From Fragilaria radians (taxonomy: Eukaryota > Bacillariophyta > Fragilariophyceae > Fragilariales > Fragilariaceae): DNA of 64,000 nt. The notes below the pieces were generated by a model. That model saw nothing but the letters and a program-made list of their open reading frames with translations. It was not told the DNA's origin and searched no databases. Numbering within the stretch: position 1 is the stretch's first letter; every line of letters begins with the position of its first letter. Positions 1-12,476 of the stretch are shown here, piece after piece. Both the position numbers and the translations under genes were made by a program. The DNA lies in assembly GCA_900642245.1 (NCBI GenBank), contig CAAAJI010000056.1, positions 37,830-101,829 of the forward strand, given 5' to 3'.

Positions 1-236
1 CTAAAACCTTTCGTTTAAACGTGTTGCAAAGTCCTCTTCACATAAATTGTAATTTAGATTAAAATTAAAGACTGTTGGCTATTCTAGACTCCGGGTTATC
101 ACCGCTAATTGTCGATAGTTACTTGCCTTTAATCGCTGAACACTTCCACATGTTTCACACTACATTAAACTATCTTCAGATATAGTTTCCACTTAAATTC
201 AAGACTTATTGAATAAAATGACACACACTTTAACAT
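1..236. other. Unassigned left flank of copy A
   Basis: This is AT-rich DNA with no supportable gene. The gypsy protease reading frame of copy A (reading leftward) stops matching copy B at about position 237. This stretch is therefore either a foreign insertion or the outer flank of the duplicated segment. Confidence 0.5.
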
Positions 237-1446
237 TTTCAGACATGTAGTGCTCAAGAATCATACTGCCACTGGCTCCTGAATCAGCAAGTGCTCTGAG
301 CAAATGTTCCTCATGATTAATAATGAGGCTCACCACTAACTCTGAAGTTTGGTGAGTGATTTTTAGCTTATTGCTAGTGCTATCAAAATCTTCTTCACTA
401 CTATGCGTTAGATTAATTTCTGCAGAGAGAAGTGACTCAGTCTTCCTCTTTTGGTGTTTGCAGGTTTCAACTGCTTTTTTAGTGCATTAATTTCCTCGAA
501 AAGATAACCTAAACACTTGTTTCCAGGAACAGCTGTAGCTTCAAAATGAGCTTTCTTTTGCTGCTTGGCTTTAGAAATTGCTCTGCAATCAGCCGTATTG
601 TGTTTTTTTTTCACAATATTGATACCACACTTTGAGAGAATTTTCTTTGATCTACGTACTCCTACACTACTGGTAACTGAGTTTTTATAATCTGGAGGTA
701 GTGTCAGAGCAGGACTATTTGTGCGTCTGATTTTTTCCAAGTTCTCAAGACGCTTGAAATACAAAAATTCTCAAAATTGTCCATATTTGCGGCCAGCATA
801 GCGTCGTGTCACTCAGAAGACTTGGCTGGGTCCTAAATTTCAATGATTTCATCTTGAACCAACGGGGTGGGGTACTCCTCAGGGATATCAAATAGATAAC
901 AATTTAGTTTGTTCAACCTTTCTTTCCATAAATTGTTGGACATGTTAGGCCCCACGAACGAGCACCTCCTCATGTAGTATTTTTGCACCCTAATGGCGCG
1001 CCAAGATATGTACTCTATACTTACATCTCTAATTCCTATTTCCAATAGGTCACAATTGGGTAATGTTACATCCTCAGCACAAAGCCTGTTCCTCAAATGA
1101 TATTCAAACTGGGACAGGGCTCTGCCTTTCGACAACGTACGGAGCATCTTAGTCTTCTCCAGAGGTTCCTTCAAAGCCATGACCGTCGCAATGCCCCTGT
1201 ATCCCATCAACCACTTGATCCAGTCTTCCGGTCCTCCATCCTTAAAAATGACAAACTCCTTGGAATACCTGGCTGCTGGGTTCTTGGGAGCAACAAAGAA
1301 GTCAAACTTAATCAGTTCTGTCCTGTCAGCCTCCACACCATCTCCGTCCACTTTCTTAACCTTTGGAAGATGAGAATAGGAGGCCTCTCACGCATCGTTA
1401 GGGGAAGGCCAGAATTTCTTTTGAATAACTTACTCATCGCCATACT
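237..1446 (-). pseudogene. Ty3/gypsy gag-protease relic, copy A
   Basis: Read on the minus strand, the gag frame starts near 1441 (MAMSKLFKRN). It shifts frame near 1370 into a long gag block at 833-1351 with FVIFKDGGPEDWIKW. A basic nucleocapsid-like stretch follows at 408-764. In copy B this stretch can be read as a CCHC zinc knuckle (CQYC, then HNTADC), while the matching first cysteine is lost here. An aspartic protease start with ADSGASGSM lies at about 265-295, then the frame ends abruptly. No reverse transcriptase or integrase follows. Related gag blocks occur at 13274-13681, 31606-31700 and 52750-53000. This is a non-autonomous, frameshifted remnant. Confidence 0.8.
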
Positions 1447-1486
1447 TTGAATGAATGTCAACAAAGTGTGATCACATGTGATCACA

Positions 1487-2155
1487 GTGCTCTGTGTTAG
1501 ACTATAGAAAGTACACAATGAAGAATCATGATCTATTTTATACCATTTTCTACCTAGTCTTAAGTAGTTTTATAACTTCTCAAGAGATGTTCTTGAACTC
1601 TTTTCAAGAGATGTTTGCTATATCCTCTCTTGAAGATTTTGATCTTGCTTGAACCTTTCGGCCCAAATGATTAGGCAAGTCTCTTCAACTTCTTAATGAG
1701 GATAAGTTGGCTTGACAGTACAGACAAGTTTGCTGTCAATAAGGATAAAGGAAATTATCCTTTCAACTCTTTTAATCTTTAAGAGTTGGATTTGAATTAA
1801 TCTTTAAATTAGTTCCGTCTAGTTTAGATCCGGTCCTAGATTGTATATATATACTTCTCCATTTATAAGTAACACTTGATTTTCACTAAGTTTGTCTTAT
1901 GAATGATCATTGTCCATAAAACTTGTGGTAGATATAGAAAAGGATAGTTAACTTGTAGCTTATCCAAACATAGATGAGTAAACATAAGAATATATGAATT
2001 CTAGTATTATTTACTGTGCACCAACGGCAACGGACGTCTCCTTCTACCGGTACACGCACACACCTCTAAGTTTAGTGCTTTATTCCTTAGACAGGTGTTG
2101 CTTACAACCCATTGTGTTAGGGATTAACTTCTTGATTCCAAGTCAAGGTAGGTCA
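1487..2155 (-). repeat. Ty3/gypsy 5' LTR and leader, copy A
   Basis: This block lies directly upstream (minus strand) of the gag relic. Diverged copies recur at 13817-14435, 30605-31225 (+), 34655-34916 (+), 35825-36385 and 63285-63585. Shared landmarks include CTAACACAAT near the outer end and AAACTTAGTGAA further in. A 20-bp perfect palindrome centred on ACATGT lies at 1467-1486, just inside the leader. Exact TG...CA termini are not certain. Confidence 0.7.
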
Positions 2156-4570
2156 CGGTAGACTGGAATACGAAACTTCAGGCTTACGTTGGAAGAAGGA
2201 GTCGATAATTGAAGCGTGTCTATTTGCCATACCATAGAGGAGAGTGTGTAAGAAAAAAGAGAATAAATGACATACCTTGAAGATTGAAAGGTTACAAGCA
2301 ATAATTAGCCTATACATAATTAAGCTAAGAGGATGTACTTGTGTACCAGTATTGGAGACGTCCCTTACTTTTGGTACAAAGAACAACATAGAATCAGGAT
2401 GTCTATGTTTATACGTATCTATTCACGGATAGTCACAAATTTGAATGAATTATATTTCTCCAGAAAAGTTTAGGGATGACTAAATATCGGTTGTAGTGGA
2501 AAGGATGTATAATGCTTTCCGGGCCGCTTAATGATTCCATCTCTTCCCTTAAGTTAAAAGATGAAACAAGAGGACACAAGATCGAAATCAACTTTGTTGC
2601 TGTACAAACAAACTTACAAAAAAGAGGATGCGCCTTGCTACGAACGAAATAAACCAATCATCGAATAATTTTAAAGAAAGTACTTACTTTGCATTCAACA
2701 GATGCCTGAAACAAAGCCAAAAAAATATATGTGTACTGATAGATGTTGTGAGGCATTGTTCTTCACCTTACAAACATGTGCTTGTTCTATAATACAGAGC
2801 AAGGCGTATTGCACTGAGCCAATAAAGCCACTAGGTTAGATATTTAGCATCATCTGATTTGATAATCTAAAGGCGATCAATCAATGAGCCTGTATTTGCT
2901 ATCTTTGTCAGTGGGTCGAAATAACAAAACACAATGCTAAAAATTGACAAGCATTAAAAATGCCAATCTATTGAAGATAAATTAGCACTGTGTAAAAATA
3001 TTAAAATTTGATGATAATGCATAAGTAATAATTATGAATGTCGATATTTTGGACGGAAATACGCGTGTGGAATCAGTCCTTTGAAATCCTACCGGGATTA
3101 ATATGTAAACTTGGGGGCAAGTATAATACCATAGTATATGCAACAAATTTAAAACTAAGCATAAGAGCATTTATCCGCCGACAAGTATAAAATACACTAT
3201 GATTTGTATTTGTTTACCAGTATTTGCGACCTTCAATAATGCAATTTCATTTACCGAAATGATTGTATTTGAGGTTTTACAAGACAGTTTCTTTTCTTTT
3301 TACATCATCACAAATTCGGGACAATAAAGAATTACTTTTCATTCCCGAATTTGTTATCATTCAATATTCGAGTGTATGTAATAATTTTTAGTGAGTATAA
3401 AATGATCCTAAGTATCTGGATTTTGTTACACTGCGACTTCAAATGATCAGGAACATGATTCAATATACATCCAAAAGTAAATGGGATTATCATTTTTCTT
3501 TTGTGTCAACTCAACATAGAGCACCAATCAAAAGGTTGAGGGGTATAGCAAATATTATTGAAGAGGGATTGCTGATCCCATGCAATAAATTCCTAAACAT
3601 GTACATGGGAATCAATTTAGTCAAACATCATAGAGTCCATTTACTTTCATTTACACCTCTTCTTTGATAGTGAAACAGATGTTTCTTATTCCATTTCAGC
3701 ATTAAAGCCTTTACTATACAACATTAAGACTTCCTTACTCAAAATCCTTAGTCAATGAATATGCTGGTCAGAGCGTTAGGATCTGGTGGATTGAATCTCA
3801 ATCAGTCCTTGCGAATGATTTCTGCTACATTAGGATACCTAGTTTTTGTTTCTGGTTCTTTTACATTTTAATTAGCTTGTTAGGAGGAAATATGCTTACT
3901 ACATGATCGTTGTTGCCATTAACAGGCTTGTTGTAAGACGTCTCAGGAGAGCGGATTGCCAATTTCATTCTTCGAGAATTTGTTAGCTTGACAAGTTTAG
4001 TTTATGAATTGAGATGGTAATGACGGTCGGAGAAATGAAAACAGTTCCGAAAATAAGAAGAAAATTGAAATTAGAAATCTTATAAATTTTTGTAAAGAGG
4101 TATTTTAACATGTTTAAACCCGAGATATATCAAGATATCCTTCCTTGGGCTAATTATCGATTGAAGATTTCTTTTGTATTTGATGATGTTTGAAGATGTC
4201 AGATTTTAGCTGGTTAAGAAAGACCAACACTGAAGCAAGAAATATTAGCTAACGGTAATTGTTCAGGAACCAAAGATGTCCTGTTAGAAAGACTGCAGAA
4301 GGAAGAAGGCGGAAGAAGAATGATGAAGATAATCGACCTAAATGAGTTGGCATAAAGCTGGTACTTTAAAAAATGTGAAGTCAGCGGTAGTAGGGAAAAT
4401 TACTTATGCAATCGTGAAGAGTTGCTAGACAAAACATAATGGAGACGGAAATCCCGCTTAGCTTGGACGATGGGTATGGGTTAGGGTTTGATTCTGTATC
4501 TGCCCTTCATTGAACCCCAAGTGAGCAAGTAATGTAAGGATGAAGACCCTAAGCATTAATCACAAATCTT
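2156..4570. other. Gene-poor stretch, copy A
   Basis: Only short, unsupported frames are seen. The sequence aligns throughout with 14436-16910 of copy B, with indels. The matching short frames at 3443-3667 and 15774-15992 differ in length and have no recognisable domain. Confidence 0.6.
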
Positions 4571-5263
4571 GAAGAGCTTCGATTAAAATTGAAAGCCATG
4601 GGTTCAAATATTGATGGACAATTTATGTTAAAGAGCTTGAACAGCTTAACAAGTTACAAATTATTCTAAGCAGAGCCGTGGCTCGAGAATAAGGGAAACG
4701 TTTTAGCTGTGGAAGAAATAAATGAAGAGCTGGAAGAGAATCCATATAAAATTTGAATCCAAGAAGAATGAAGATTTGGTGAAGTGAAGGCACTAACGGC
4801 TACACAGTTCAAAGGAAAGTGCAGACATTTTAGTAAAATTCACAAGGCTATATTATGATGCAGGCCATATCAAGATAGGTTAGAGAGGGGAAAAGTACAG
4901 TGCGTGTGAAGTCTAACTGCTTTAGAATGATGACAAGGAATCAAGCTGAAGGAAGTTCAGGGGCTGTAAGATTACGCGGTAGGTACAGCCATTGATGTTC
5001 AGTGATAGTGAAACATCACGTTTACGGCCAAATTTGGATGGGTGATATCGAGAGCCTGCCACTGTTGCAACAATAACAATGCATTATGCAATGACACAGC
5101 TGAAGAACTAGCGGAAGAAAGCGATAACACGACGACTGCCAATTGTATCGTCGGTGAAAATACGATTCACGCTCCGCAGAAAAACGATGATTTTCTTGTT
5201 GTCGTGTTTGAGGGTGTAAAATATGTACCAAACATTTGGAAAAATAAGTTTAGCATCAGTTAG
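4571..5263 (+). pseudogene. Ty1/copia gag-protease relic, copy A
   Basis: Broken frames carry copia gag hallmarks: LRLKLKAMGSNIDGQFM, then LKSLNSLTS, then QFKGKCRHFSKIHKA as a decayed zinc-knuckle region. The final frame (5042-5263) reads FEGVKYVPNIWKNKFSI, typical of the region just before the copia integrase. Several stops and frameshifts interrupt it, and neither integrase nor reverse transcriptase was seen. The same relic is present in copy B, so the insertion predates the split of the two copies. Confidence 0.7.
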
Positions 5264-8200
5264 ACCTTGAAAAATGCTTTGAATCTCGGAAATGGTTGAG
5301 CAATCATCGACAACAAAGGCTCAAAATTTGAGCTCTCTTCTATGATCGAACTAATAATTAGCTGAACAAACATGTTCTGGTAATCGCAATAACACTTCCG
5401 TATTTCATAGCTTTTAGTTATGCAATCTCAGAAGACAGAATTTATCTGCTAATGATTGATATTTGCATTCTTATCAGCTTGAACTGCATTTTTTGTTAGC
5501 ACCTTGCAAGAAATAATCACATTTATTTTTGTGCTCATCGAATTTGGCGCGCAGTCTGGAAGAGGCTATTTCATCACAAAGTCAAGGCGTCAACTGTGAA
5601 CATATCCTAGGAGTGAGTGCTAGACCACAGTGTGGTCTGATTGCAGTTGGAAACTGATTCTTCAGCATTCATTTCATGGTATCAATCTTTGTCATCATTA
5701 AAACCTGATGTCAAACTTAGCTAATGGAAACTCAAGAATGATCTACTTTAGGGAAGGGTCGAATACATGAAAATATATTTAACTTTATCTTCAACACATC
5801 GTGCCAGTAGAACCTTTCAAGAGGGAATAGCCTAGAAGTGTCGCTCTTACTCCAAAGTAAAGACAGAAAAATGGCAATATGTTAAGTCACTTACAACTTT
5901 GCATATACGTGTAGCAACCTACACTACAATTAAATAACGAAAGGACAATAGAAGCAATTTCTCCTGAGCAATCTCAATGTCACTACATTAACAAACCAAT
6001 TTTGAATCAAAGTTATCGCAAAACTCAGGAATTAAATTGATTTAACCATTAACAGGTAAATTAAAAGGAACCAAACCTAAGCTTCGAACAAACTTCATTG
6101 TAAAAACTTGAATCGCATTTACCATGCATTGAAAACGAAGCTTAGTTTAAAAGTTTCGTATTGATCCATTAATTTCTATGTATTTACCTGAGATGCAACT
6201 AGATTATTTTCAAATTAGTCTTATATCTCAATTCAATAAAGAATCAATTCTCTTTTATATTCTCTCTTTTCATAGACAAATATCATTCAACGTAAGAAAT
6301 ATCCACTATTCCTTTTCTATTGCCAGACGCTCACTCATTATCATTAATAAACATTTCTTATACAAAGATGTCATACGCTTGAAAATAACTTTTGCGAAGA
6401 TATTAAGTCCCTTTTTCCCGGTAAAAAGTGGTTTCATTGCTTCCCTTTCTTGAATGTCCTGTTCATTCCTTCTGACATGCATATTGAATATGCAATTGTA
6501 AGTATCTATTGTCACGCCATCCATTCTATTTCGACAATTCTCGCTTAGTGATGTCAGGTCTTTAATACTTTGTGTCAAAATAGCATTCCAACTCTAAAGC
6601 AACATGTTGACCGCTCGCATGATTCAATCTGATCAATTTCATGATCTTGGAGTTCCTGGTGCCCTTCATACTTCCTTACAATGGGGTTACTTCCTTTGTC
6701 CCAGTTGTGATAGAATAATCCAAATTTTGACTTACGTTTTCTTTTCAATAATGCAGGTTTTATGTTTTCCTTGACATACAATTGAAACCATGAGTCTTCG
6801 TATCAATAATCTCCCTTGAAACCATGCTCTATATTTCAAATTGCCAAGCAAAATTGACGTTAGTTCAGTAAGAATCCCACCTTCTTCTCCTCATTTCGCC
6901 TTAAAAAAAGAATCAGATGTAACATACAATAACCCTGAAAACCTCGAGAAGTTTCTATAAAGCTTCTAGCACTTTGGTCTAGACCGTATACTCTTCTTAA
7001 GCAGGACGTAAAGAACGTTCCAGGAGAAATGAGAATGTGATTTAAAAACTATAATGAACAACTATATTGGAGACCTAGAATCCACATGCAAGTTATACCA
7101 TTCTCTATCATTAGCAAAATTTTTGGGAATTAATTCCAGGATCTGATGTTTATGCATGCAACCGACTTGCATGGACTGGCTCGATTTTCATTGCATAAAC
7201 TCTTTTGATTCCTTTCTTCCTGACAAAATTTCATTAGGTTATTTAACTTCTGTCGTGAAGATTTTTAAATACGTTTTTAACGGCTCATCCTGCTCAAACT
7301 TCATTGAGTCCAGCATCATTTCACATGTCATAATTTTGTTTGTAGAAATTTCAAAATTTCTCGTGGCCATGAGAATACTTATGTAATGACCATACCTTTA
7401 CCTCTGCTTTTTCACACAATGCTTCACATTTAGCTTAGCAATTTCAAATCGATAAGGAAGCCGATAATCTTAAGTTTTAGATCACTTTTAGCTCTAAGGT
7501 TGCTCAAACATCCCAATTATCGTCATTTCTAGGGTGACACCCCTCAATCACTTTTACACTCATGATCTGGATGTCCGATTTCGACATTCTTCTCGAAACT
7601 AACTACGAAGCAACTCCTGTTCTTCCGATGCTTCTCCTTCATTCGTGTTTAGTTTACTGACTTTATTCATACTAAGTCGTTCAAAACAAACATGTAATTT
7701 ATCTCTTATCTCAAGGTATAAGTCTCAACAACAGTTGAGTAGTGGGTTTGTCGCTTATCTCATCAACAGTAGTGGGTCTGTGCAGTTTGTAATCCGAAAG
7801 TAAATTGTTAAAGACATGAATTATTGTTACATGCTAGAGCTAGACCCTCTCCCTTCAAGTCTCTCATGTAGGTCTTCTTACGCTAAAGTCAAAGTCAACT
7901 GCGTTAGCTGCTCTCCATCTTTGCCACAGAAGGGACTGGGGATGGGCTCAAGCTTGTTTCTTTGCAATAGTTTCCTTACCACTAATGAAGTCCTAATTCT
8001 TACATCCCTTTAACCAAACGAATCGCAATCTTTACGATGGTAGTCTCATATTTGGCAATTTTAATCATCATTCTTGGAAAGTTACTCTTCCCAACAATAC
8101 ATCCTAAAACCCAAATGATTGGCATTAAAGCAAGAATGTTTTGGCTCTATGTTCTTAATTCTTCAATCATCACAGAAAATGGAAACACACGAATTCCTTT

Positions 8201-10229
8201 TTCATTCATTGTAAAGAAGATCATGAATCCAAGGATGATTGGAAAAATCATAATAAATTCATAACTGAATCAGCGATTCTGAAGAATATTCAAAGAAAAG
8301 CGTTATCAGGTTCCAGCGATTAAGCGAGTTGAAAGTAAAAGTTGCAAATACGAGCTTAAGTTCGAGGAGAAAACTTTGTTTCTTGCTGAAACAGCGTTTC
8401 TCGAATTTCCCAAACCCCTCTCTTCGCTAGCCTAATCTAGATTCGTAGCTAAGTATCCATGACAAAAAAGCAGAGATCTGTATTTTACTTCACGAACGGT
8501 TTAGCTATACAAGAAAAATGGGTGTGAATCCAAAACATTATTTACATGATTCCTTCAATGTGGCTTCGATGCTGATTCAAAATGTAAAACTAGCCCAATA
8601 AAAATGCAAAAAATCAAGAATTTGGAAGATATAAGATGTTGTCAGAGATAAAATTACATCACTGTTAGTGGTGATAAATTGGTTTAGATGTGAGAGTTAT
8701 CACATATAACTAGGCCTGTTTGTGTGGAGTGAGAATCTTTAAGCACCCCGAAGTTCCTTGCATTTTTGCCATTATTCACCATATCATTTTCTCACAGAGA
8801 TGGCTAAAAAATATAAAATATAAATGTCATGATGTGCCAGTTGCTCCTTTTTTAGATTAGTTGATTGTTGTCAATGTTCATGTGACGCCTCTGCACGAGC
8901 AAAACAATAAATCAATTTTTATGCCTTTAAACTATTTCACAGAAAGTAATTCAGCAACCCCCACATATAGATCTTGCCACTTTGATATCAATGAGTTATT
9001 TGACAAACGTAGGCAGGAAATGGCAATACTTGTATCTAAGTGTAACCTGATAGTTCTCATGTTTTTTCTTCGCATGTACCATCCAATACATATCCATTTT
9101 TTTGTGATTTCAAGAATTTTTTGTATTATTGTGGACTAATAATATTAGTGACTTTGTAAATGCCACATGTTTGGCATATAAACAGAGGATTTCATTATTT
9201 AACAAAAATGTCTTCCGTTTTTTCTTGCGAAATATATTTCTTTCTTTTATTGCTTATTAATTTTGCCTTTTGCAGGGATTTTGTCTCCTTTTTACAATCA
9301 CAAGCTTTGTTTTTGCATACTTGTTGTGAAAGAGTGTTTCTCTGGCTAAAACTTGTGACGTAGCGAGCTATCTTTTGTATCCTAGCATCCATGATGCTTT
9401 TGCTGCCTTGTAAGCGAGGCTTCCAATTCCCTTATCCATAATTAATTCTAACACTTGGCTGTCTGACTTATCCCCTTTACAAGGCTGGTAAGCAAGTTAG
9501 TATTTGATTGTCAACTGGTTGTATTAAAATGCAAATGCAGTGGTTTATAAGTCAAGTATAACACTTTTTGAGTTAAATTACAATGACATATACTATTTCT
9601 ATGTCTCTATTCTCGATTTCTAGTACAATTTTGAAAACATGATTTCAGTATATCATAATGTCTCATTGCATCCTTCGGTTAGGTTTAAGGCTAAAGTTGT
9701 CCTTAAACATCAAACACTTTCAAAACTAAAAGTCAAGCCGAATTTGGATCAGTAGGCGCAAAGAATCGCAAATAATGTAGTTCCAAGATAACTTTGGCTA
9801 CAGTGCAATGTAATAAGCAAGCATTCTCTACAAAAGTAAAATCAAGCCTAAATAAAAAGAATATGATTCCCAAACATTGAAATTACCATATTTTATCATT
9901 TACGAAATATCTTTCTGAATTTGTAAGGTAAATCCCGAAAGAAAGGAATTGCTTCCAGCAAGAGGGATATAGGCCAAAATTTGCCCAAGGATTTGAAAAT
10001 ACGCATTGATGACATGTGTGAAGCGTATTTCTTATGCTCTTTATAAGTTTTTTGAGTTTAAAAAATGTGCAGACAATACTCTCTTTGGACAAAACTAGTA
10101 CTCTTTTGCGCAACAATAAATCCAACCAATAGCGTTTGAGAAGTCGTTAACCCGAGTTCCAACTAAGTAACCGTAATGGAGAGACTGTAGTTGTAAATTA
10201 GAGATCCGAGTGATGAAAAAAACGATTTT
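5264..10229. other. Long non-coding stretch, copy A
   Basis: No gene can be supported in this AT-rich stretch. A minus-strand frame at about 8010-8270 is the broken equivalent of the 20204-20566 frame of copy B and has an in-frame TAG. A segment at 7529-7615 is inverted relative to copy B. The site matching the Helitron insertion of copy B is empty at about 10040-10053. Confidence 0.6.
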
Positions 10230-10386
10230 CATAGGGACTTCTAAGAAATGATAGCTATTTTTTTCTCAAGCCGATGAAGACATACGTCACAAGGCTTTTT
10301 GTGAGCCAGTGAACAAAATATCCTATCGTCAGTCTCTTTCCACCGATGTTGTATCCTTATAAATCCAGTAGTAACGTGTTCTCAAG
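10230..10386 (+). promoter_or_regulatory. Putative promoter of TIM copy A
   Basis: The 150 bp before the start codon is much better conserved between copies than the DNA further upstream. It holds a TACGTCAC site (ACGTCA at 10284-10289) about 100 bp before the ATG. ACGTCA is the core of the cAMP/CO2-responsive elements described upstream of diatom carbonic anhydrase genes. A TATA-like TTATAAAT lies at 10357-10364, which is close to the ATG. Function is inferred only. Confidence 0.35.
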
Positions 10387-11398
10387 ATGAAACTTTCAGT
10401 TGCCGTTTTTACTGCGTTTGTGGCTTCCGCAGCTTCATTTACCCCCTCCTCCTATCAACAGCAACATCGAATGGCAACGACATTGTTTGGAAGAAAGGCC
10501 TTTATAACAGGAAACTGGAAGCTAAATCCAGCCACCAAAGATGAAGCTGTTAGTTTAGCGACTACAATTGCAGACTCTGTGACATCAAAGTCTCCTGGTG
10601 ATGTGGCTTTGTTTGTTCCATTTCCTTACTTAGAAGCTGTTCATCAAGCTGTGAAAGGAAAGGTAACTATTGGTGCCGAGGTGAGAAGTTATTTTGAGAT
10701 GGACCAAAAATCATCATGAACAGTTATCTCATATACCTTTCTCCTAGTGCATCACTCCTGAAGACGGTGGAGCTTTTACCGGAGGTGTATCTGCATCAAT
10801 GCTTAAATCTCTAGGTATTGAATGGGCTCTGGCAGGTCATTCTGAACGTAGAACTATTAACAGAGAAACTGATGAAGATATCAACAAACAATGCCTTAAA
10901 CTCATCCAAACTGGTATGAATGTGGTACTTTGTATTGGAGAAACTCTAGAAGAGTTCGAGAAAAAGTTAGTTGGTGCTGTGTGTGAAGTGCAACTCAAGA
11001 AAAATCTTGCCGGTGTTTCGGCAGAGGATATGAAAAAAGTAACCATTGCCTACGAGGTAAGGACAACAATTAGTTTTTATAATCTGCATTATATTCATGC
11101 TTCGCAATTCTAACACTGACCTCAAATCACTGATATCTCATAGCCTGTTTGGGCTATCGGAACAGGAAAAGTTGCTACACCTGAAATTGCACAAAGTGTT
11201 CATGAGACATGCCGTGCAATCATCAAAGATATGTATGGACCAACGATTGCGTCCGATATCCGTATTCTCTATGGTGGTAGTGTGACACCAGAATCTGTAG
11301 ATGGATTGATGGCTAAGCCTGATATTGATGGAACTTTGGTTGGAGGTGCATCTCTGGTAGGCGATAAATTTGCCCGCATTATTAATTTTCAGCCTTAA
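10387..11398 (+). CDS. TPI: Triosephosphate isomerase, probably plastid-targeted (copy A)
   Basis: The enzyme interconverts glyceraldehyde-3-phosphate and dihydroxyacetone phosphate. Three exons are supported: 10387-10680, 10748-11056 and 11144-11398, with GT-AG introns of 67 and 87 bp, both phase 0, giving 285 residues. The TIM barrel begins at about residue 36. Catalytic residues are present: Lys in GNWKLNP, His in AGHSERR and Glu in AYEPVWAIGTG. The phosphate-binding loops YGGSV and VGGASL also follow. The first ~25 residues are a hydrophobic signal peptide ending ASAASFTP, an ASAF-like motif that marks import into complex red plastids, so a Calvin-cycle role is inferred. It differs from copy B at two residues (Tyr/Ser in the leader, Thr/Asn in LIQ-GMN). 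It converges with the coiled-coil gene. Confidence 0.95.
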
Positions 11399-11545
11399 AT
11401 CAGGAACTACAGACATTTAACGTGAATGAAGTTATGACAATATCTAGGAATCATTTTAGTCTCTACAAGAAATGTTGGAACTATCTCTCTCTGTTTAATA
11501 ATGTGTACACTATCAGACTAATTGGATTTTATAAGGTAGCACAGG

Positions 11546-12456
11546 TTAACGGGGTACTGTTTTGGCAGAATGGGAACTTCCATAAATGTCTGTCAAGTTT
11601 TGAGGTAACTTAGGTTCTGTATTCTGAGACGAGGAGCCAGTAATGACTGAATTATCTGTAGATGTGAGCAAGGATGCTGAAGAATTGCCAAAAAATTTAT
11701 CGAGAATGCTGGTAGTGGATGATTCCGGTTTCGGTGAAATGGTAATCTTACCCCCAGGAACGGCTTCCTCCTTTAATGTTTTCCATACACTTCGCCGAGT
11801 GTGAGGAGAAAATTTGGATGACATATCATGTGTATCCGATTCAATGCCATCGACATCCGTTTCTAACATTCCGTCAACATTATGGAAGCCCATAAGATTG
11901 GCTACCTGATTTTGCAGACGTTCATTTTCTTCCTCGGCATATATAGCTTTCCTCCGAAGCATCGCATTCTCCTTCTCTAATCTTTCAATAACCTTCTTTG
12001 CTTCTGCAAGATCGAAATTTATGTCCACGTTACTTTCTTCCAGTTCTCGGATAGAACGACGATCTTTTCTTTGTCTTACTTTCATTTTTTCTAACTTTTC
12101 TTTCAAATCACAATTTTCAGTCTGAAAATCCTCAACCAATTTGCTGAGCTCTTGTACATTGCGTTCGACTTTCTTGTTTTCTGTTTCGATCTTTCCACCT
12201 GTCCTCTGTTCAACTGATGGTAAGTCTGAGGAACGAATAGGACTCTCCTGTTGACTTATTTTACCATCTAGTTTTCTTCGTTGACTGTTACTTCTAGTTT
12301 TCGTTGATTTTTTCTTCATTCTTGTTTCGGATGGAACCGTCTGCGGTTCTTCCATGTCTGTTTTGCTCATTCTTCTTTGCCTGCTCCTTGTGTCGTCAGA
12401 GATGAACAATCCTTCGGAAGCATCAATCCGTTTGTTCCAAGTGAGTCTATCATCTC
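11546..12456 (-). CDS. Coiled-coil protein of unknown function, copy A (5' end lost in gap)
   Basis: About 303 residues are readable. The start codon and first few residues fall in the N gap and are inferred from copy B (MTTQDDRLTWNKR). The N-terminal third is basic and Ser/Thr-rich. A long charged coiled coil follows, with LEKMKVRQRKDRRSIRELEE and RLEKENAMLRRKA, then EEENERLQNQVANLMG. The C-terminal third is low-complexity, ending YGSSHSAKTVPR. It is not a bZIP, because the N-x7-R signature is absent. It converges with TIM, with 147 bp between stop codons. Five or so substitutions separate it from copy B. The function is unknown; the conserved coiled coil and C-terminal tail suggest a structural or adaptor protein. 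Confidence 0.8.
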
Positions 12457-12476
12457 NNNNNNNNNNNNNNNNNNNN
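12457..12476. other. Assembly gap (20 N)
   Basis: The gap sits exactly where copy A ends and copy B begins. Any reading frame crossing it joins the coiled-coil gene to a gypsy protease frame and is artificial. Confidence 0.95.

Larger units (their letters stand above)
237..12456. repeat. Segmental duplication, copy A
   Basis: The segment matches 12552-26580 from end to end in the same orientation and order: gypsy relic, copia relic, triosephosphate isomerase, coiled-coil gene. Exons differ at only a few positions. Non-coding DNA is clearly more divergent, with many small indels and a few larger ones. The left edge falls inside a gypsy protease frame and the right edge coincides with the N gap at 12457. 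Copy A lacks the Helitron-like dimer of copy B. Whether it is a true duplicate or the other haplotype cannot be decided from sequence alone. Confidence 0.9.
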
